Below are positions 62,212 to 64,000 of a stretch of DNA of 64,000 bases, piece after piece. The stretch lies in the NCBI GenBank assembly GCA_964472905.1, contig CAYYMI010000001.1, forward strand, positions 1 to 64,000. Direction: 5' to 3'. The notes under the pieces are model-generated. The model was given only the letters and a program-made list of their open reading frames with translations. It had not been told where the DNA came from and searched no databases. The translations under genes were made by a program, and so were the position numbers. This stretch comes from Hellea sp964472905. GTDB lineage: Bacteria; Pseudomonadota; Alphaproteobacteria; Caulobacterales; Maricaulaceae. Each line of letters starts with the position of its first letter. The stretch's first letter is position 1.

Positions 62212-62751
62212 TTGCCGGATAAAATTCACAACCGTATAAAAAATCGCCGTATAGAACTTGGACTTTCTCAAGATATTTTGGCAAAAACCTGCGGTGTTGG
62301 GCAATCAACAGTGGCCAATTGGGAACGTGGTGGACATATCCCCCGCCCTGCTAAGATTAATAAAATTGCTAAAGCTCTCAATATTGAAGAAGTTTGGCTC
62401 ATTAGTGGTGAGCACCCAACAAATGAAGGCCCCATAAATCAATATCTAAACACGCCTATTCGGCACATACCTGTCTTCAATTGGCCCAGTTCAAAACCAG
62501 CTTTCGATTCTGAAAAACCGATTGGCTATGTGACAATGACGATTGGTCCGAAGAATGTGTTTTCTTTGTTGGCCCCTAAAAACGGGACAGAATTCAAACA
62601 TAACACTCTATTGATGTTTACGAGAGACTATAATTCAAGTGAAACAGGGATCTTTTTGAGCCTTACGAACACAGACTTCACCTTAAAGACAGCCAATACT
62701 CCCCCTTCAGATTGTGAAGGGCGTCTTATATTCTCTCAAACAGCACATTAA
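62212..62751 (+). CDS. XRE-family helix-turn-helix regulator with degenerate S24-like domain
   Basis: The 179-residue protein has a lambda-repressor-type HTH (about 7-60: RRIELGLSQDILAKTCGVG then QSTVANWERGG). The C-terminal half has the pattern of the LexA/CI S24 domain (FSLLAPKNGTEFKHNTLLMF) but the expected catalytic Ser-Met and Lys are not seen, so self-cleavage is unlikely. The start is a TTG at 62212 with AAGAGAT upstream. Inverted repeats in the preceding spacer are candidate operators. Phage-derived repressor or host regulator cannot be told apart; no other phage genes are present. Confidence 0.82.
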   Translation: MPDKIHNRIKNRRIELGLSQDILAKTCGVGQSTVANWERGGHIPRPAKINKIAKALNIEEVWLISGEHPTNEGPINQYLNTPIRHIPVFNWPSSKPAFDSEKPIGYVTMTIGPKNVFSLLAPKNGTEFKHNTLLMFTRDYNSSETGIFLSLTNTDFTLKTANTPPSDCEGRLIFSQTAH

Positions 62752-62764
62752 ATCATATTTAGGA

Positions 62765-63475
62765 TTATGCTTGGCGCGCGATTTCCGCAAGACTATCCAT
62801 TTGAAGGCTTGCCCCGCCAATCAGGGCGCCATTGACATTCTTAGTGGACAAAATCTCTTTGGCATTCTTAGGCTTAACGGAACCCCCATATAATATACGG
62901 ACGTGGGGTCCAACAAGCTTTCGAATAACTAGATGCATTTTAGCAATATCACCCGCTGTTGCTGTCCTGCCTGTTCCGATGGCCCAAATAGGCTCATAGG
63001 CAATAACATAATCCTCAATCTTCGGCACTGACGCTTTAATTTGCTTAGAGACAACATCGCTGGCTTGACCTCCCTCACGTTGTTTTAAACTTTCCCCCAC
63101 ACAAATAATGGGAGTCATGCTGGCCTGTGACGCGGCCAGAGCCTTATCATAAACCATCTTATCGCTCTCCCCTTGCGCTCTGCGCTCAGAATGACCGACA
63201 ATTACATAATTAGCGCCAACAGATTTAAGCATAGCGGCACTCATCTCGCCCGTATGCGCGCCAGACTCTTCTGCATGACAGTTTTGAGCCCCCATGAGTA
63301 CAGCACTTCGTGTGCAGCTTCGAACCATTGGCGCGATAAAAGCAGCAGGTGGACATATTAGGATATCTAAATTTTGCCTTTTGATAGCCGGAAAAATGGC
63401 CTCAAACTCATCCGGCTTGGCTACCCAACTCATGTCTCCATGCATTTTCCAATTTCCAGCAATTAAAGGACGCAT
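62765..63475 (-). CDS. tpiA: triosephosphate isomerase
   Basis: Glycolytic enzyme interconverting glyceraldehyde 3-phosphate and dihydroxyacetone phosphate. Lys10 in AGNWKMHG, the catalytic His in VIVGHSERRA and Glu in AYEPIWAIGTG are all present, with phosphate loop LYGGSVKPKN. It has 236 residues, a little shorter than the usual 250. It is divergent from the PpiD-like gene and converges on the XRE gene with 13 nt between stops. Confidence 0.95.
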   Translation of the reverse strand: MRPLIAGNWKMHGDMSWVAKPDEFEAIFPAIKRQNLDILICPPAAFIAPMVRSCTRSAVLMGAQNCHAEESGAHTGEMSAAMLKSVGANYVIVGHSERRAQGESDKMVYDKALAASQASMTPIICVGESLKQREGGQASDVVSKQIKASVPKIEDYVIAYEPIWAIGTGRTATAGDIAKMHLVIRKLVGPHVRILYGGSVKPKNAKEILSTKNVNGALIGGASLQMDSLAEIARQA

Positions 63476-63593
63476 AAAAACTCCATCGACTCAGTTATTT
63501 ATCTTTATCAATATCATGTTTCAGAAGAGTAAAGCCACTTGTATCAATAGGCCGCCATCGTTATGTAATCCCAAATCACTTAAAAGGTTGGTT

Positions 63594-64000
63594 ATGGCCG
63601 AATCTATTGGCGGAAAAATTCGAAATGTAATGGTTGCAATCCTTATTGGCTTGCTGGTTGTTGCCTTTGCGGTTTGGGGGGTCAATGACGTCTTTACCCA
63701 ACGTGCCGGTAACTCAGTACTAACCGTTGGCGATGCAAAGGTGACCTCTCAAGAATTTGAGGATGCTTTCGAACGAGAACTCCAAACAATCAATAGAGAT
63801 CAAGGTAGCTCAATAACCAATCAACAAGCTTATGCGCGTGGTATGCATAATCAAGTTCTACAAAGATTATTGACGGATACAGTCATTGGTATTGATGCCG
63901 ATCAACTTGGCGTCGGCGTTAACAGGCGCGTGGCCAGAAATGTGGTCAAAGACATTCCCTCATTTCAAAATGAATTAACGGGTGAGTTCAGCGAAGAGAA
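63594..64000 (+). CDS. SurA/PpiD-type periplasmic peptidyl-prolyl isomerase, N-terminal part
   Basis: The frame opens at ATG 63594 and is still open at the right edge (135 complete codons). A single membrane anchor (about residues 13-31, VAILIGLLVVAFAVWGVND) is followed by the SurA-N-like start of the chaperone domain: LTVGDAKVTSQEFEDAFERE, GMHNQVLQRLLTDTVI. This is the PpiD layout, a membrane-anchored folding factor. The isomerase domains would lie beyond the window, so the exact type is inferred. Confidence 0.85.
   Translation, partial: MAESIGGKIRNVMVAILIGLLVVAFAVWGVNDVFTQRAGNSVLTVGDAKVTSQEFEDAFERELQTINRDQGSSITNQQAYARGMHNQVLQRLLTDTVIGIDADQLGVGVNRRVARNVVKDIPSFQNELTGEFSEE

Noticed and set aside
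62212..62751. Remnant prophage around the XRE regulator
   Set aside because: Flanking genes are core (gph, tpiA, PpiD-like) and no integrase, structural gene or attachment repeat is visible.

Overview
The window reads as a continuous piece of an alphaproteobacterial chromosome, probably from a marine, aerobic, moderately AT-rich member of the group. The main reasons are a 14-gene nuo operon in alphaproteobacterial order (including a NuoE with a C-terminal helix-hairpin-helix tail), the nuoN-birA-coaX-rnj-mce-DUF1467-proS-lolC-lolD continuation, a short prolyl-tRNA synthetase without an inserted editing domain plus a separate ProX-type editing protein, class II DAHP synthase, and a DMSP demethylase (DmdA). 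Placement near Hyphomonadaceae/Maricaulales is only an impression.

Positions 1-21300 form an accessory block for methylated osmolytes and one-carbon units. On the minus strand a LysR regulator is followed by a Rieske oxygenase and a soluble NAD-dependent formate dehydrogenase (fdsG-fdsB-fdsA-fdhD). Diverging from the LysR gene is a two-gene plus-strand unit: a DAO-family FAD oxidoreductase and dmdA. Converging on it is a 10-kb minus-strand operon: mobA, dimethylglycine dehydrogenase, soxB-soxD-soxA-soxG, a homocysteine S-methyltransferase and a BCCT transporter. Together these could import glycine betaine or DMSP, strip methyl groups onto tetrahydrofolate or homocysteine, oxidise the remaining N-methyl groups through dimethylglycine and sarcosine to glycine, and burn C1 units to CO2 at the formate step. 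MobA would supply the formate dehydrogenase cofactor.

Positions 21500-25700 hold a large secreted RTX calcium-binding protein built of repeated modules and an APC-family amino acid permease whose start codon lies in a perfect 15-bp inverted repeat.

Positions 25661-47757 are one unbroken run of 22 minus-strand genes, read from nuoA to lolD: complex I, biotin ligase, pantothenate kinase, RNase J, methylmalonyl-CoA epimerase, a small membrane protein, prolyl-tRNA synthetase and a Lol lipoprotein-release ABC transporter.

Positions 47900-64000 are mixed core genes: a YcgN-type cysteine-cluster protein, a class A penicillin-binding protein, a LysM lipoprotein, a long proline- and cysteine-free coiled-coil protein, an M48 protease with TPR-like tail, a DsbA-like lipoprotein, ProX, tRNA-Gly(GCC), DAHP synthase, glutathione reductase, rpiA, glmU, phosphoglycolate phosphatase, small proteins, an XRE regulator with candidate operators, tpiA, and the beginning of a PpiD-like periplasmic chaperone that runs off the right edge. 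Convergent gene pairs are packed nearly stop to stop, and several carry a hairpin centred on the two stop codons.
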